Below are positions 42,991 to 52,470 of a stretch of 64,000 nt of DNA, piece after piece; the first letter of the stretch is position 1; every line of letters begins with the position of its first letter. Source of the DNA: JACOMY01 sp046233115 (GTDB lineage Bacteria > Pseudomonadota > Alphaproteobacteria > Kiloniellales > JACOMY01); NCBI GenBank assembly GCA_046233115.1, contig JBJXHM010000010.1, positions 62,001 through 126,000 of the forward strand, in the 5' to 3' direction. The notes under the pieces are model-generated. The model was not told where the DNA came from, searched no databases, and saw only the letters and a program-made list of their open reading frames with translations. Both the position numbers and the translations under genes were made by a program.

Positions 42991-44949
42991 ATGTCCGACA
43001 TCGTCATCACCCTGCCGGCGGACGCGTCGGCGGAAGAGATTGCACGGGTCCGTGCTGCCTTTCCCGACGCCGCTTTCGAAGCGGCGACCACCGCCCCGTC
43101 GCCGAGCGTGAGCTTTGAGGACCAGGTGGCCTCCGCCGTGCAGGCGATCCACCTGCTGCCCGGCAAGCTTGCCGAGGCCTGGGCCACCGCAGGCGGCTGG
43201 AACTTGCTCTTGTGGCTGGTGATCGCGCTCGCCGTCGGCTACGTCGCCGAGCGGGTTTTGCGCGCGGCTGTCCTCGGCCGCTTCGCCAGGCCGTCGACGG
43301 CGGAGCCTCCGGCCCTCTTCCGACAGCGCCTGTCCCGCGCGCTGCTCTGGGCCATGACGCGCGCCGCGGGCCTGGTGGTCTTCGCCGTCGTGTCGGTGTT
43401 GGTCGCCCGGGCCTTGCCGATCGCCCAGGTGGAAGAAGCCAAGGTCTTTGGCCGCGGTCTGCTGGCCGCCATCGTCTTCGGCCGCCTGATCTATCTCTTC
43501 ATACAACTGGCAACCGCCCCGAACGAGCCCGGTCGCCGCTTGATCAACTTCACCGACGCCGAAGCGGCGCGCGTGTGCCGCGCCGGCCTCCAGATCGGCA
43601 TCCTCGCCGCCGTCTTCGCGACCGCCAGGGCGGCGCTGGGTGCAGCGGCGGGCCTGGCCCCGGAAACCGCGCTGGTGCGCGCCGCGATTGCCCTGCTGAT
43701 GGGCCTGGTGACGATCCGCTTCTTTCTCTCGATCCGCCAGCCGCTGCGCGACCTGATGCAGCGCCGAGAGGCGGCCTCGGAAGACAAGGGCAGCATCAAG
43801 GAGCGTCTGGCGCGCAACGTCGCCTGGATCTACGTCGTGATCGTCGCCCTCGATATGACCGTGAAGGTCCTGGGTGCGCTTGGCGTGCTCGGCGCCGCAG
43901 CCGCGTCGGGTGCCGGCGCCTCGGTGCTGATGCTGGTGATCGCCCCGCTGATCGTGGCCGGCCTGGGCTGCCTAGCCGAGGAACTGCGCCCCGAAGAGCG
44001 GAAGCCTTTGGTTCTGGGCGGCCTGGCCCTGGCAGAGGGCGTGGTGGTGCTGGTGACCGCCATCCTGCTGATGATCGCCTGGGGCATCGATCCCTTCCGA
44101 CCGCCCGAGGGCGGCGGCCTGATGGCGCTGGTGCCGGCCGTCGTCAAGACCGCGGCCATCGTCGTGGTCGGCCTGGCGCTCTGGCGTGCCGTCACCGCCA
44201 TCCTGGGCGAGACGGAAGAAGAGGGCGAGGAGGCCGAGGCCCACGACAGCCATGGCGAGATCGGCGGCACCGGCGACCGAATCGCCACCATCCTGCCGAT
44301 CCTGCGCGGTTTCGCGCTCACCGTGATCGTGCTGACCACGGCGCTGACGGCACTCTCCTCCCTCGGTGTCGACGTGGGGCCGTTGATCGCGTCCGCCGGC
44401 ATCCTCGGCCTAGCCGTCGGCTTCGGCGCACAGACCCTGGTGACCGACGTCATCAGCGGCATGTTCTATCTCTACGAGGACGCCCTCCGGGTCGGCGAGT
44501 ATATCGAGACCGAGAGTGGCGGCGGCTCGGTGGAGAAGATCTCACTGCGTTCGGCCACCCTGCGGCACCCGCGCGGCGCGTTGATCACGGTGCCCTTCTC
44601 CAAGATGGGGACGATCCGCAACAACAGCCGCGACTGGGTGGTGATGAAGTTCTCCTTCCGGGTCCCGGCCGAAACCGACGTCGAGCAGGTGCGCAAGATC
44701 ATCAAGAAGGTCGGCGCCCAGATGACGGAGGATCCGGAGCTGGAGGGCAAGATCCTCTCCCCGCTGAAGTCGCAGGGCGCGGTCGGTATCACCGGGCGCA
44801 GCTACGAGATCGGCTGCAAGTTCATGTCCCTGCCGGGCGAACAGTTCGTCATCCGCCGCAAGGCCTTCGTGCTGCTGCAGCGCGCGCTGAAGGAGAACGG
44901 CATCGAACTGGCCGCCCAGGAATTCGACATGACCGGAACGGGGCGCTAG
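42991..44949 (+). CDS. Large MscS-family mechanosensitive channel
   Basis: A 652-residue protein with a roughly 60-residue soluble N-terminus, several membrane spans (about 70-470), then the MscS pore and beta domain: LIASAGILGLAVGFGAQTLV, VTDVISGMFYLYEDALRVGE, LRHPRGALITVPFSKMG. The MscS core occupies the C-terminal third; the extra N-terminal helices place it with the medium-sized (MscK/YbdG-like) channels. The ATG at 42991 (MSDIVITLP) has GGGGAGAG upstream. It likely protects cells from hypo-osmotic shock. Confidence 0.92.
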   Translation: MSDIVITLPADASAEEIARVRAAFPDAAFEAATTAPSPSVSFEDQVASAVQAIHLLPGKLAEAWATAGGWNLLLWLVIALAVGYVAERVLRAAVLGRFARPSTAEPPALFRQRLSRALLWAMTRAAGLVVFAVVSVLVARALPIAQVEEAKVFGRGLLAAIVFGRLIYLFIQLATAPNEPGRRLINFTDAEAARVCRAGLQIGILAAVFATARAALGAAAGLAPETALVRAAIALLMGLVTIRFFLSIRQPLRDLMQRREAASEDKGSIKERLARNVAWIYVVIVALDMTVKVLGALGVLGAAAASGAGASVLMLVIAPLIVAGLGCLAEELRPEERKPLVLGGLALAEGVVVLVTAILLMIAWGIDPFRPPEGGGLMALVPAVVKTAAIVVVGLALWRAVTAILGETEEEGEEAEAHDSHGEIGGTGDRIATILPILRGFALTVIVLTTALTALSSLGVDVGPLIASAGILGLAVGFGAQTLVTDVISGMFYLYEDALRVGEYIETESGGGSVEKISLRSATLRHPRGALITVPFSKMGTIRNNSRDWVVMKFSFRVPAETDVEQVRKIIKKVGAQMTEDPELEGKILSPLKSQGAVGITGRSYEIGCKFMSLPGEQFVIRRKAFVLLQRALKENGIELAAQEFDMTGTGR

Positions 44950-44966
44950 AGCAAGACGCGTAGGCC

Positions 44967-46019
44967 CTACCGACGCCGCGGCGCCCGCGCCGTCAGTTCG
45001 ATCAGGGTGCGTTCGGTCAGGAGTTGGGCCGGAGCGCCGGTCCGCTTGCAGGCGGCCTCGGTCTCCATCAGGCGGTTCAGCGCCCAACCCAGGCGATTGG
45101 CGGACCAGTTTCTGGCCTGTGCGGTCACCGCAGCCTGCTGCTTCCAGAAGACCGGCGGGCGCAGGCGCTTCGCCGCCTCCGCCGGCGCCTGGCCGGCGGC
45201 GATGTAGCCGGAGAGCAGGTGCAGGCGCTGCATGTGGCGCGAGGCCGCGCGCAACAGGGTGATCGGCGCCACCCCCTCGGCCCAGGCGCGGGTCAGGTCA
45301 CGGGTGGCGGAGGCCAGGTCGCCGGCGCCCACTGCCAGCACCAGGTCATCCAGGGTCCGCTCAGCGGTATCGCCGACCAGGGTCACGGCCGACTCGAGGT
45401 CGACCTGGGCCGGACGTGCCGCGCCCATGTAGAGCACCAGCTTGTCCAGCTCCAGCCGGGTCAGGCGACGGTCGCCGCCCAGCCTGGAGACCAGGTAGTC
45501 CAGGGCATCGGGCGCGACCTCCAGCCCCTCTGCGCCCAGGTGCTGGCGGATCAGCCCGCGCAGCCCTTCGCCCTCGTCACGGTAGCAGGCGACCGCGGCG
45601 GCGTTCTTGGCACCCTCGAAGGCTTTGCGCAGACCGCGCGGCCCCAGGTCGCCGGCCTCGACCACGACCAGGGCGTCGCCCAGCGGCTCGTCCAGGAAGT
45701 CCTGGAACAGTTTGGCAAGGCCGTCGCCGGCACCACGCAGCTTGATCACCCGGCGGCCGCCACCGAAGGCCATGGCCTGGGCCTCGTCACGCAGCCGGGC
45801 CGGGTCGCTCTTGAGCTCGTCGGCGGTGATCTCGACTAGGCGGAAGGGATCGTCGGCGTCCGGCACCACGCTGGCACGCAGCTTCTCCGCCCGCTCGCGC
45901 ACAAGACCGCCGTCGGGTCCGTAGAGCAGCACCGCCGCCAGTGCTGCAGGCGGCTTGGCGCAGAAGGCGTCGGCGTCGCGCGGCTGGACCTTCACCGCCG
46001 GGCTCCGGCGAGAGCGCAT
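44967..46019 (-). CDS. holA: DNA polymerase III delta subunit
   Basis: The delta subunit opens the sliding clamp within the clamp loader. The 350-residue product starts MRSRRSPAVKVQPRDADAF and has the family features LLYGPDGGLVRERAEKL near residue 32 (degenerate AAA+), CYRDEGEGLRGLIRQHL, a collar domain with LVLAVGAGDLASATRDLTRA and the C-terminal helical bundle. It follows lptE at a conserved position, but a long palindrome lies between them. Confidence 0.94.
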   Translation of the reverse strand: MRSRRSPAVKVQPRDADAFCAKPPAALAAVLLYGPDGGLVRERAEKLRASVVPDADDPFRLVEITADELKSDPARLRDEAQAMAFGGGRRVIKLRGAGDGLAKLFQDFLDEPLGDALVVVEAGDLGPRGLRKAFEGAKNAAAVACYRDEGEGLRGLIRQHLGAEGLEVAPDALDYLVSRLGGDRRLTRLELDKLVLYMGAARPAQVDLESAVTLVGDTAERTLDDLVLAVGAGDLASATRDLTRAWAEGVAPITLLRAASRHMQRLHLLSGYIAAGQAPAEAAKRLRPPVFWKQQAAVTAQARNWSANRLGWALNRLMETEAACKRTGAPAQLLTERTLIELTARAPRRR

Positions 46020-46035
46020 AGCGCTCCGCTTGAAT

Positions 46036-46118
46036 CGGCACCGGCCCGCAGCCCCGCCCGGCCACCCACGGAAGTATCCTCAAACTGGGTGGCCGGGCGG
46101 GGCTGCGGGCCGGTGCCG
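46036..46118. repeat. Perfect 33-bp inverted repeat between lptE and holA
   Basis: Arms 46036-46068 and 46086-46118 are exact reverse complements over 33 bases, separated by 17 bases. They begin CGGCACCGGCCC and end CCGGCCACCCA. The next flanking bases (TTGAAT / ATTCAA) can also pair after a short bulge. A transcript from lptE to holA would carry an exceptionally stable hairpin; no T-run follows on either strand. It starts 17 bases upstream of the holA start codon, on the far side from lptE. Confidence 0.95.
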
Positions 46119-46135
46119 TGCAAATTCAACACGCG

Positions 46136-46624
46136 CTAGCTGAGCGCCACGGTCAGCCGCGTGGTGATGGCGTCTGCGATCAGCTCCAGGGCCCGCTCCT
46201 CGGCAGTGTCTTCCGACACCTGGCTGGAGTAGCGGTTCTCCAGGATGTTGAAGACCGCCTGCGCGCCGGTGGTGCCCGCGGTCACGGTCTCCCCTCCGGA
46301 GGTGGTCAGCAAGCGGTAGTCGGCGGTCAGGGTCAGAGTGATGCGGGTCGCGGTCTCGTCCTCGCGCAGGCCGCTCTCGCTATCCTTGCGAGTGACCTTG
46401 ACCTGCAGCTCGTAGACCGGATCGGCCGGCTGGCCATAGGGATTGATCCGGTCCCGCAGCATGTTGTGCAGCTTCTGGCCGACCCGGTTGCTGAGCGGCG
46501 CGATGCGCGTGCTGGAGAGGTCCTGCGTCACCCGCGCCTGCTGGCCGCCGTGCAGCGGGCGCAGGTTGCAGCCGGCCAGCGCCAGCGGCGCCGTGGCCAG
46601 CAGGAGTCGTCGCGTGAGCATCAT
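46136..46624 (-). CDS. lptE: LPS-assembly lipoprotein LptE
   Basis: LptE plugs the LptD barrel and helps insert lipopolysaccharide in the outer membrane. The 162-residue product has a lipoprotein signal (LTRRLLLATAPLALAGCNLR, lipid-linked Cys about residue 19). The LptE core follows: GQKLHNMLRDRINPYG and YELQVKVTRKD, then ITLTLTADYRL. Two adjacent ATGs (46624/46621) are possible starts. It lies 45 bp after leuS, an arrangement typical for these bacteria. Confidence 0.92.
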   Translation of the reverse strand: MMLTRRLLLATAPLALAGCNLRPLHGGQQARVTQDLSSTRIAPLSNRVGQKLHNMLRDRINPYGQPADPVYELQVKVTRKDSESGLREDETATRITLTLTADYRLLTTSGGETVTAGTTGAQAVFNILENRYSSQVSEDTAEERALELIADAITTRLTVALS

Positions 46625-46669
46625 CGCATCCAGCCTCTCACCTCCGGCGCCGCATGGCAAACCCGGCGA

Positions 46670-49255
46670 TCACACCACGATGTTGACGACCCGGCCGGGC
46701 ACCACGATGACGCGGCGCGGGGTCTGGTCGGCCAGGTGGCGCTGCACCGTCTCGTCGGCCAGCGCCAGCCGCTCGGCGGTCTCCTTGTCGGCGTCGCGCG
46801 GCACCTGGATGGTGGCCCTGAGCTTGCCGTTCATCTGCACCGCAAGCGTGACGCTCTCGTCCTCGAGGAAGGCCGGGTCCGCCTCGGGCCAGGCCTGGTC
46901 GCAGAGCAGGCCTTCGCCGCCCAGCGCCTGCCACAGCTCCTCGCCCAGGTGCGGCAGCATCGGGCCGATCAGGCGCACCAGGCTCTCGGCGCCGAAGCGG
47001 CGCACCCAGGCGGCAGCCGCGTCCTCGCCCTTCAGGCCGGAGAGGGTGTTCACCAGCTCGTGCACGCGCGCGACCGCGCGGTTGAAGTGGAAGCGCTCCA
47101 GGTCGGCGGTCACGCCCTCGATGGCGCGATGGATCTGCCGCAGCACCGCCCCGGCATCGCCCTCCTTGGCCGCCTCGGGCATGGCACTGCCGGCCGCGGC
47201 CATCGCCGCATCCGGGGCCTTCACCAGGCGCCAGACCCGGTTGGTGAAGCGCCAGGCGCCCTCGATGCCGGCCTCGGTCCAGACCAGGTCGCGCTCCGGC
47301 GGGCTGTCGGACAGCATGAACCAGCGCGCGGTGTCGGCGCCGTAGGACTGGATGATGGCATCGGTGTCCACGACGTTTTTCTTCGACTTGGACATCTTTT
47401 CGACCCGGCCGATGGTGACCGGGCGGCCGTCCTTGGTGGCGGCCTTGCCGCCCTCCAGCACCACCTCGCTGGGCGTCATCCAGGCGCCGTCGGGACCGCG
47501 GTAGGTCTCGTGCACCACCATGCCCTGCGTAAAGAGGCTGGAGAAGGGCTCCTCCAGCTCGATCAGGCCGCAGTCCTGCATCGCCCGCATGAAGAAACGG
47601 GAGTAGAGCAGGTGCAGCACGGCATGCTCGATGCCGCCGATGTACTGGTCGACCGGCAGCCAGTAGCGCGCCGCCTCCTGCGTCACCGGCTCGTCGGCGA
47701 AGGGGCTGCAGAAGCGCGCGAAGTACCAGGAGGAATCGACGAAGGTGTCCATGGTGTCGCAGTCGCGCAACGCCGGCGCGCCACAGTCCGGACAGTCCAC
47801 GTGCTTCCAGGTCGGATGGTGCTCCAGGGCGTTGCCACCCCGGCTCAAGTCGATGTCGTCGGGCAGGGTCACCGGCAGCTCCGACTCCGGCACCGGCACC
47901 ACGCCGCAGTTCGCGCAGTGTACGACCGGGATCGGACAGCCCCAGTAGCGCTGGCGCGACACGCCCCAGTCGCGCAGGCGGAACTGCACCTGACCCTCGC
48001 CCTCGCCGAGCTGTTCCAGCCGCTCGATCGCCGCCTTCTTGGCGGACTCCACGTCGAGGTCGTCCAGGAAGTAGGAGTTGATCGCCACGCCCGACCCGTC
48101 ATAAGCCTGGCTCGCCTCCTCGGCGAGGTGGTGGATGAAGCCGGCCCTGGTCTCCGGGTCCTGGTCGGCCGGCGCCACCACCGGCAGGACCGGCAGGCCG
48201 TACTTGCGGGCGAAGTCCAGGTCGCGCTGATCGTGTGCCGGGCAGCCGAAGATCGCGCCGGTGCCGTACTCGACCAGCACGAAATTGGCGACATAGACCG
48301 GCAGCCGCTTCTCCGGCAGGAAGGGATGCAGCACCTTCAGCCCGGTGTCGAAGCCCAGCTTCGGTGCCTGCTCGATCGCCGCCTCGCTGGTGCCGAGCCG
48401 GCTGCACTCCTCGATGAAGGCGGCGAGCTTGGGGTCCTCGGAGGCCAGCGCCGCAGCCAGCGGATGCTGCGGCGAGAGCGCCAGGAAGCTGGCACCGAAA
48501 AGGGTGTCGGGCCGGGTCGAGAAGACCTCGATCCACTCCTCCTGGCCGTCCAGACGGAAGCGCAGCTTGGCGCCGGTCGAGCGGCCGATCCAGTTGCGCT
48601 GCATGGTGCGCACCTTCTCCGGCCAGCGCTCCAGGCCGCCGATCGCCTCCAAGAGCTCGTCGGCATAGCGGGTGATGCGGAAGAACCACTGCTCGAGCTG
48701 GCGCCGCTCCACCTCGGCGCCGGAACGCCAGCCGCGGCCGTCGATCACCTGCTCGTTGGCCAGCACGGTCTGGTCCACCGGATCCCAGTTGACCCAGGAC
48801 TTGCGCCGGTAGGCCAGGCCCTGGCCGAGGAAGGCCTGGAACAGCTTCTGCTGCTCCTTGTAGTAGTCCGGCAGGCAGGTCGCGATCTCGCGGCTCCAGT
48901 CCAGCGAAAGCCCCATGGACTTCAACTGCTGGCGCATCGCGGCGATGTTCTCCAGGGTCCAGCTCCGCGGATGCACCTTGCGCTCGATGGCGGCGTTCTC
49001 GGCCGGCAGGCCGAAGGCGTCCCAGCCCATCGGATGCAGCACGTTGAAGCCGCGGGCGCGCTTGTAGCGGGCGATCACGTCGCCGATCGTGTAGTTGCGC
49101 ACGTGGCCCATGTGGATGCGCCCCGACGGATAGGGGAACATCTCCAGCACATAGTATTTCGGCAGGTCGGCGCGCTCGCTCGCCTTGAAGGAGGCCTCGC
49201 GCTCCCAGACCGCCTGCCAGTGCGCCTCGCGCTCTCGAGTATTGTAACGATCCAT
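46670..49255 (-). CDS. leuS: Leucyl-tRNA synthetase
   Basis: Charges tRNA-Leu. The 861-residue product has the class I HIGH motif as YPSGRIHMGHVRNYTIGD, the CP1 editing domain with its T-rich region (FSTRPDTLFGASFLALSPQH), the zinc-finger-like CPDCGAPALRDCDTMDTFVD and the KMSKS motif in VEKMSKSKKNVVD. The C-terminal tRNA-binding domain is complete. GAGGG lies ahead of the ATG. A terminator-like hairpin sits immediately upstream. Confidence 0.98.
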   Translation of the reverse strand: MDRYNTREREAHWQAVWEREASFKASERADLPKYYVLEMFPYPSGRIHMGHVRNYTIGDVIARYKRARGFNVLHPMGWDAFGLPAENAAIERKVHPRSWTLENIAAMRQQLKSMGLSLDWSREIATCLPDYYKEQQKLFQAFLGQGLAYRRKSWVNWDPVDQTVLANEQVIDGRGWRSGAEVERRQLEQWFFRITRYADELLEAIGGLERWPEKVRTMQRNWIGRSTGAKLRFRLDGQEEWIEVFSTRPDTLFGASFLALSPQHPLAAALASEDPKLAAFIEECSRLGTSEAAIEQAPKLGFDTGLKVLHPFLPEKRLPVYVANFVLVEYGTGAIFGCPAHDQRDLDFARKYGLPVLPVVAPADQDPETRAGFIHHLAEEASQAYDGSGVAINSYFLDDLDVESAKKAAIERLEQLGEGEGQVQFRLRDWGVSRQRYWGCPIPVVHCANCGVVPVPESELPVTLPDDIDLSRGGNALEHHPTWKHVDCPDCGAPALRDCDTMDTFVDSSWYFARFCSPFADEPVTQEAARYWLPVDQYIGGIEHAVLHLLYSRFFMRAMQDCGLIELEEPFSSLFTQGMVVHETYRGPDGAWMTPSEVVLEGGKAATKDGRPVTIGRVEKMSKSKKNVVDTDAIIQSYGADTARWFMLSDSPPERDLVWTEAGIEGAWRFTNRVWRLVKAPDAAMAAAGSAMPEAAKEGDAGAVLRQIHRAIEGVTADLERFHFNRAVARVHELVNTLSGLKGEDAAAAWVRRFGAESLVRLIGPMLPHLGEELWQALGGEGLLCDQAWPEADPAFLEDESVTLAVQMNGKLRATIQVPRDADKETAERLALADETVQRHLADQTPRRVIVVPGRVVNIVV

Positions 49256-49273
49256 GACTCACCCTCGGGGTCG

Positions 49274-49302
49274 AAAAAATGGGGCCGGCGCCACCGCCGG
49301 CC
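49274..49302 (-). terminator. Terminator or attenuator just ahead of leuS
   Basis: On the minus strand GGCCGGCG pairs perfectly with CGCCGGCC around a four-base loop (49302-49283) and ATTTTTT follows within three bases (49280-49274). This is a textbook intrinsic terminator. It stands 68 bases past the DUF3576 gene's last base-side neighbour region and only 18 bases before the leuS start, so it either ends the upstream transcript or controls leuS. Confidence 0.75.
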
Positions 49303-49359
49303 GCCCTGCCCGCGAGACGGCGCAGCTTTGCGACCGCGCCGACAAACGGTCCTAAGACG

Positions 49360-49923
49360 CTACTTGAGCTGCGCGATGCGGAGTTCGCGTGCGCGGGTCA
49401 GGATGGCATCCTCCAGCCGGATCGCAGTCTGCTGGTCGACCGCCGAATCCACCCAGGTGCCGCTCTTGTTCAGGGTCTGCTTGAAGATGCTGGCGCGGAT
49501 GCCGTCCGACCGCAGGTCGCGGGCCAGGATGTAGACGTTCACCTTGAAGCGCTCGTCCGGCGTGTTCTCGGGGCTGTACCAATCGGTGATGATGACACCG
49601 CCGAAGGGATCGGCCGAGGCCAGAGGCATGAAGGACACGGTGTCCAGCGAGGCACGCCAGAGATAGGTGTTGACGCCGACGCCGGTGCCGCCGCTGAGCG
49701 CTGCCGAAGAGGGATCGGCCGCGCTGCCGAAACCGACCGCAAGGCCGTTTTCGCCGAAGATCGACTCGCTCGAGGTGTCGTAGTTGCTCTTGCCGCCGCG
49801 GCGCACGTTGTCGATCGGATAGACGGTCTGGTCATCGCCGTAATAGCCGCCGCAGCCCACCAGGCTGGCGGTCGCAGCGACGATCAAGAGACGTGCTGTC
49901 CTCGCGATGGTCATAGCCCACAT
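49360..49923 (-). CDS. DUF3576 lipoprotein
   Basis: A 187-residue protein with a lipoprotein signal (ARLLIVAATASLVGCGGYYG, lipobox VGC), then NTYLWRASLDTVSFMPLASA and DWYSPENTPDERFKVNVYIL. This is the DUF3576 family, found beside leuS-lptE-holA in alphaproteobacteria; function unknown, envelope role inferred from lptE. GAGGAA precedes the ATG at 49923; another ATG at 49914 is possible. Confidence 0.88.
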   Translation of the reverse strand: MWAMTIARTARLLIVAATASLVGCGGYYGDDQTVYPIDNVRRGGKSNYDTSSESIFGENGLAVGFGSAADPSSAALSGGTGVGVNTYLWRASLDTVSFMPLASADPFGGVIITDWYSPENTPDERFKVNVYILARDLRSDGIRASIFKQTLNKSGTWVDSAVDQQTAIRLEDAILTRARELRIAQLK

Positions 49924-50178
49924 CTCAAACACTTCCTCAAGCCTGCCAATCCTCCATGGGGATGTCTTGTCATGCATTCCGCCTCAGGCGCCAGTGAGGA
50001 TATGGTCGACCCAATAGTTGCCCACCAGTCTGCACGAGCCGTTTTGCGCTTGATGTCGGCAAAGCGACGCACGCGCGGACGGCAAAAGACGTCCGCACTA
50101 TAGCCCAAGGCTCGGAGCCGGGAAAGTGGCCGCATGGCTGGCGCGGTACGCGGCGTCCAAGCGATCGCCCCCTATCGG

Positions 50179-51315
50179 CTAGGCCGACCAGCCGAAACGC
50201 TTGCAGAGCTCGGGCGTCATGATCTCCAGGGCACGGGCCTGCTGGGCGCGCGAGAGCACGCTGCGCCACTCCTCGGTTTCGCCACGGCGCAGGTGCACGT
50301 CCTCGGCCTGGGCACCGCGGGTGCGGTCGAAAGCGTCGGGCGCGATCCGGAAGAAGGCCAGCACCCGGTCGAAGTAGGCGTCCGGACCGCTCTTGAAGCC
50401 CTCGAAATCGAGGAAGAGGATCTCGGGAGCCCCCTCTTCCATCTCCGCTGCCGCGACCCAGGTCCGGATCCAGTCCATCTGCAGTCGCAAGTAGTGCTCG
50501 ACGCTCCAATCGACCACGGCCTCCAGGTCCTTGGCCAGGACCGCCGCCGGCGGCACGATCTTGCGCCAGAGCGGTGCCAGCAGCCGCATGGAGACGTCGT
50601 CTCGGACGAAATGCGCCCAGGAGACCACGGCCTGGCGCGGGTCGCGCAGGTGCACCAGCACCCGGCGGATGCCGGCCTGGCGCAGCATCTTCAGGTTATG
50701 CTCCGTGGCGGCCACATGCTCCTTGGAGATGACGCCGCCCTGGGCGAAGTCGGCAGCGCGCGGCCCCAGGATGCAGCAGTCAGGGAAGAGGCCGATGGAG
50801 ATGTGGCTCTGCGCCAGGCCCAGCCCCTCGGCGAGCCGGTTCCAGATGCTCTCGCTGGCCGACTTCGGCAGGGTGGTGATCAGCATCGGCGGCAGGCCGG
50901 CCAGCATCGCCGCGTTGCGCCGGTTGAAGAAAGTGGTGCGATCGGATCGGATCGAGTTCAGCGGCAGGTTCAGCCGCGCACAGATGGCCTCGGCCTCCTG
51001 CTGCGCACCGCGCGCCAGCAGGAGGTTGGCCAGCGGTGCCCAGGCCGTCGGCGCCTCCGGCAGGCGCTGCAAGATGTAGCGCTGCGCCTCGATCGCACGG
51101 TTGACGTAGGCCTCGCCCTGGATGTCGTCGCCGCGCTGGTAACTGGCCGAAGCCAGCAGCATGAGCGAATCCGAATGCTGCGGAAAGCGCAGCAGGATCT
51201 GCTCGTAGATCAGGATGGCCTCGTCCAGCTTGCCCTCGCCCTGCAGGGTCCGGGCACGGACAAAAGCGTCATCGACTTGCTTTCGGCGGACGGCGTCCTC
51301 TGGGCTCACACGCAT
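50179..51315 (-). CDS. TPR-sulfotransferase fusion protein 1
   Basis: A 378-residue protein. The N-terminal 120 residues hold TPR-like helices (LDEAILIYEQILLRFPQHSD). The C-terminal part is a P-loop sulfotransferase: PAPS 5'-phosphosulfate loop ITTLPKSASESIWNRL and the 3'-phosphate motif RRVLVHLRDPRQAVVSW. Sulfotransferases move sulfate from PAPS to hydroxyl or amino groups of glycans, lipids or proteins. The 5' loop is KSAS rather than the common KSGT/RSGT. It is divergent from the next sulfotransferase gene. Substrate unknown. Confidence 0.8.
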   Translation of the reverse strand: MRVSPEDAVRRKQVDDAFVRARTLQGEGKLDEAILIYEQILLRFPQHSDSLMLLASASYQRGDDIQGEAYVNRAIEAQRYILQRLPEAPTAWAPLANLLLARGAQQEAEAICARLNLPLNSIRSDRTTFFNRRNAAMLAGLPPMLITTLPKSASESIWNRLAEGLGLAQSHISIGLFPDCCILGPRAADFAQGGVISKEHVAATEHNLKMLRQAGIRRVLVHLRDPRQAVVSWAHFVRDDVSMRLLAPLWRKIVPPAAVLAKDLEAVVDWSVEHYLRLQMDWIRTWVAAAEMEEGAPEILFLDFEGFKSGPDAYFDRVLAFFRIAPDAFDRTRGAQAEDVHLRRGETEEWRSVLSRAQQARALEIMTPELCKRFGWSA

Positions 51316-51603
51316 GGTCGTTCCTTCGTTCCGGCCTCGGCTCCGGCAGAGACCCGATCCTGCCATAGCGCTCTTCCGGGCCGCTCCGCTAGCCCGCCGG
51401 CAGGGGCGCCGTCAAGGCGCGGGCGGGGGGCGCATGCTTGCCAAGCGCGCAGCGCTGAGGCTAATAGCGGGACCCGACGTGCAGGCCTGCCCGCCTTGGA
51501 CGCCCCCCAGGGTGCCCCGGCAGGGCGGCAAACCGGCAGCCCGCTGGCGCAGGGCGGCCAGGGAGCAGGGCCTCCATCCCCACTTCAGGAAGGCAGCGAC
51601 GCT

Positions 51604-52455
51604 ATGCCCGGCATCATCTGGCTGGCATCCTATCCCAAGTCCGGCAACACCTGGCTCAGAGCCTTTCTGGCGAACTACCTCTCCGACGCCAAGACGCCGG
51701 TCGCCATCAACGACCTGCCCAAGCACATCCTGGGCGACAATCTGCGCCAGCACTATCTGCAGTTCAGCGGCCTGCAGGACGAGGCGCTGGACGCCCAGAA
51801 GATCGCCGAGCTCCGACCGCGCGTGCACCAGTGGATGGCGCTGAGCCGCGGCCACGACATCTTCGTGAAGACCCACAACGCCGTCGCGCTGGCCGACGGC
51901 GTGGCGCTGATCACGCCGGCGGCGACGGCCGGGGCGATCTATGTGCTGCGCAATCCCTTCGACGTGGCGGTCTCCTTCGCCAGCCACTACCAGATCGACC
52001 TCGCGCGCGCCGTCGAGAGCCTCTGCCAGAGCGACTATCGCCTGCCGGAACAGAGCGGAATCCTGGAGCAATACCTGGGCGACTGGGGCCAGCACGTGAC
52101 GAGCTGGACCACGGCGGCGGGCATGACCCGGCTGGTGCTGCGCTACGAGGACATGCAGGCCAAGCCTCTGAAGGCGTTCGGCGAGGTGGTGCGCTTCCTC
52201 GGCCTGCCGAAAGACATGGAGCGGCTGAAACGCGCGGTCCGCTTCAGCGCCTTCAAGGAACTGAAGCGCCAGGAAGAGCAAGAGCGCTTCGTGGAAGCCC
52301 GACCCGACGGCACCGCCCCTTTCTTCCGAGGCGGCGGCAGCGGCGGCTGGAGGCAGGTGATGAGCGAGGAAGACCGCGACCGCCTGGTGGAGCACTTCCG
52401 CCCCCTCCTGCTCCGGTATGGCTATCTGACCGAGAGCGGAAAGATCACGGTCTAG
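51604..52455 (+). CDS. Sulfotransferase domain protein
   Basis: A 283-residue PAPS-dependent sulfotransferase of the Sulfotransfer_1 type. The P-loop WLASYPKSGNTWLRAFLAN starts at residue 6, and AIYVLRNPFDVAVSFASHYQ is the 3'-phosphate site. GFG-like GGSGGWRQVMSEEDRDRLVE near the end matches the RKGxxGDW-type PAPS loop with the Lys replaced. The ATG at 51604 follows GGAAGG. It lies between two TPR-sulfotransferases and converges with the second (15-bp gap). Confidence 0.88.
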   Translation: MPGIIWLASYPKSGNTWLRAFLANYLSDAKTPVAINDLPKHILGDNLRQHYLQFSGLQDEALDAQKIAELRPRVHQWMALSRGHDIFVKTHNAVALADGVALITPAATAGAIYVLRNPFDVAVSFASHYQIDLARAVESLCQSDYRLPEQSGILEQYLGDWGQHVTSWTTAAGMTRLVLRYEDMQAKPLKAFGEVVRFLGLPKDMERLKRAVRFSAFKELKRQEEQERFVEARPDGTAPFFRGGGSGGWRQVMSEEDRDRLVEHFRPLLLRYGYLTESGKITV

Positions 52456-52470
52456 GTCTGGGCGCCCCGA

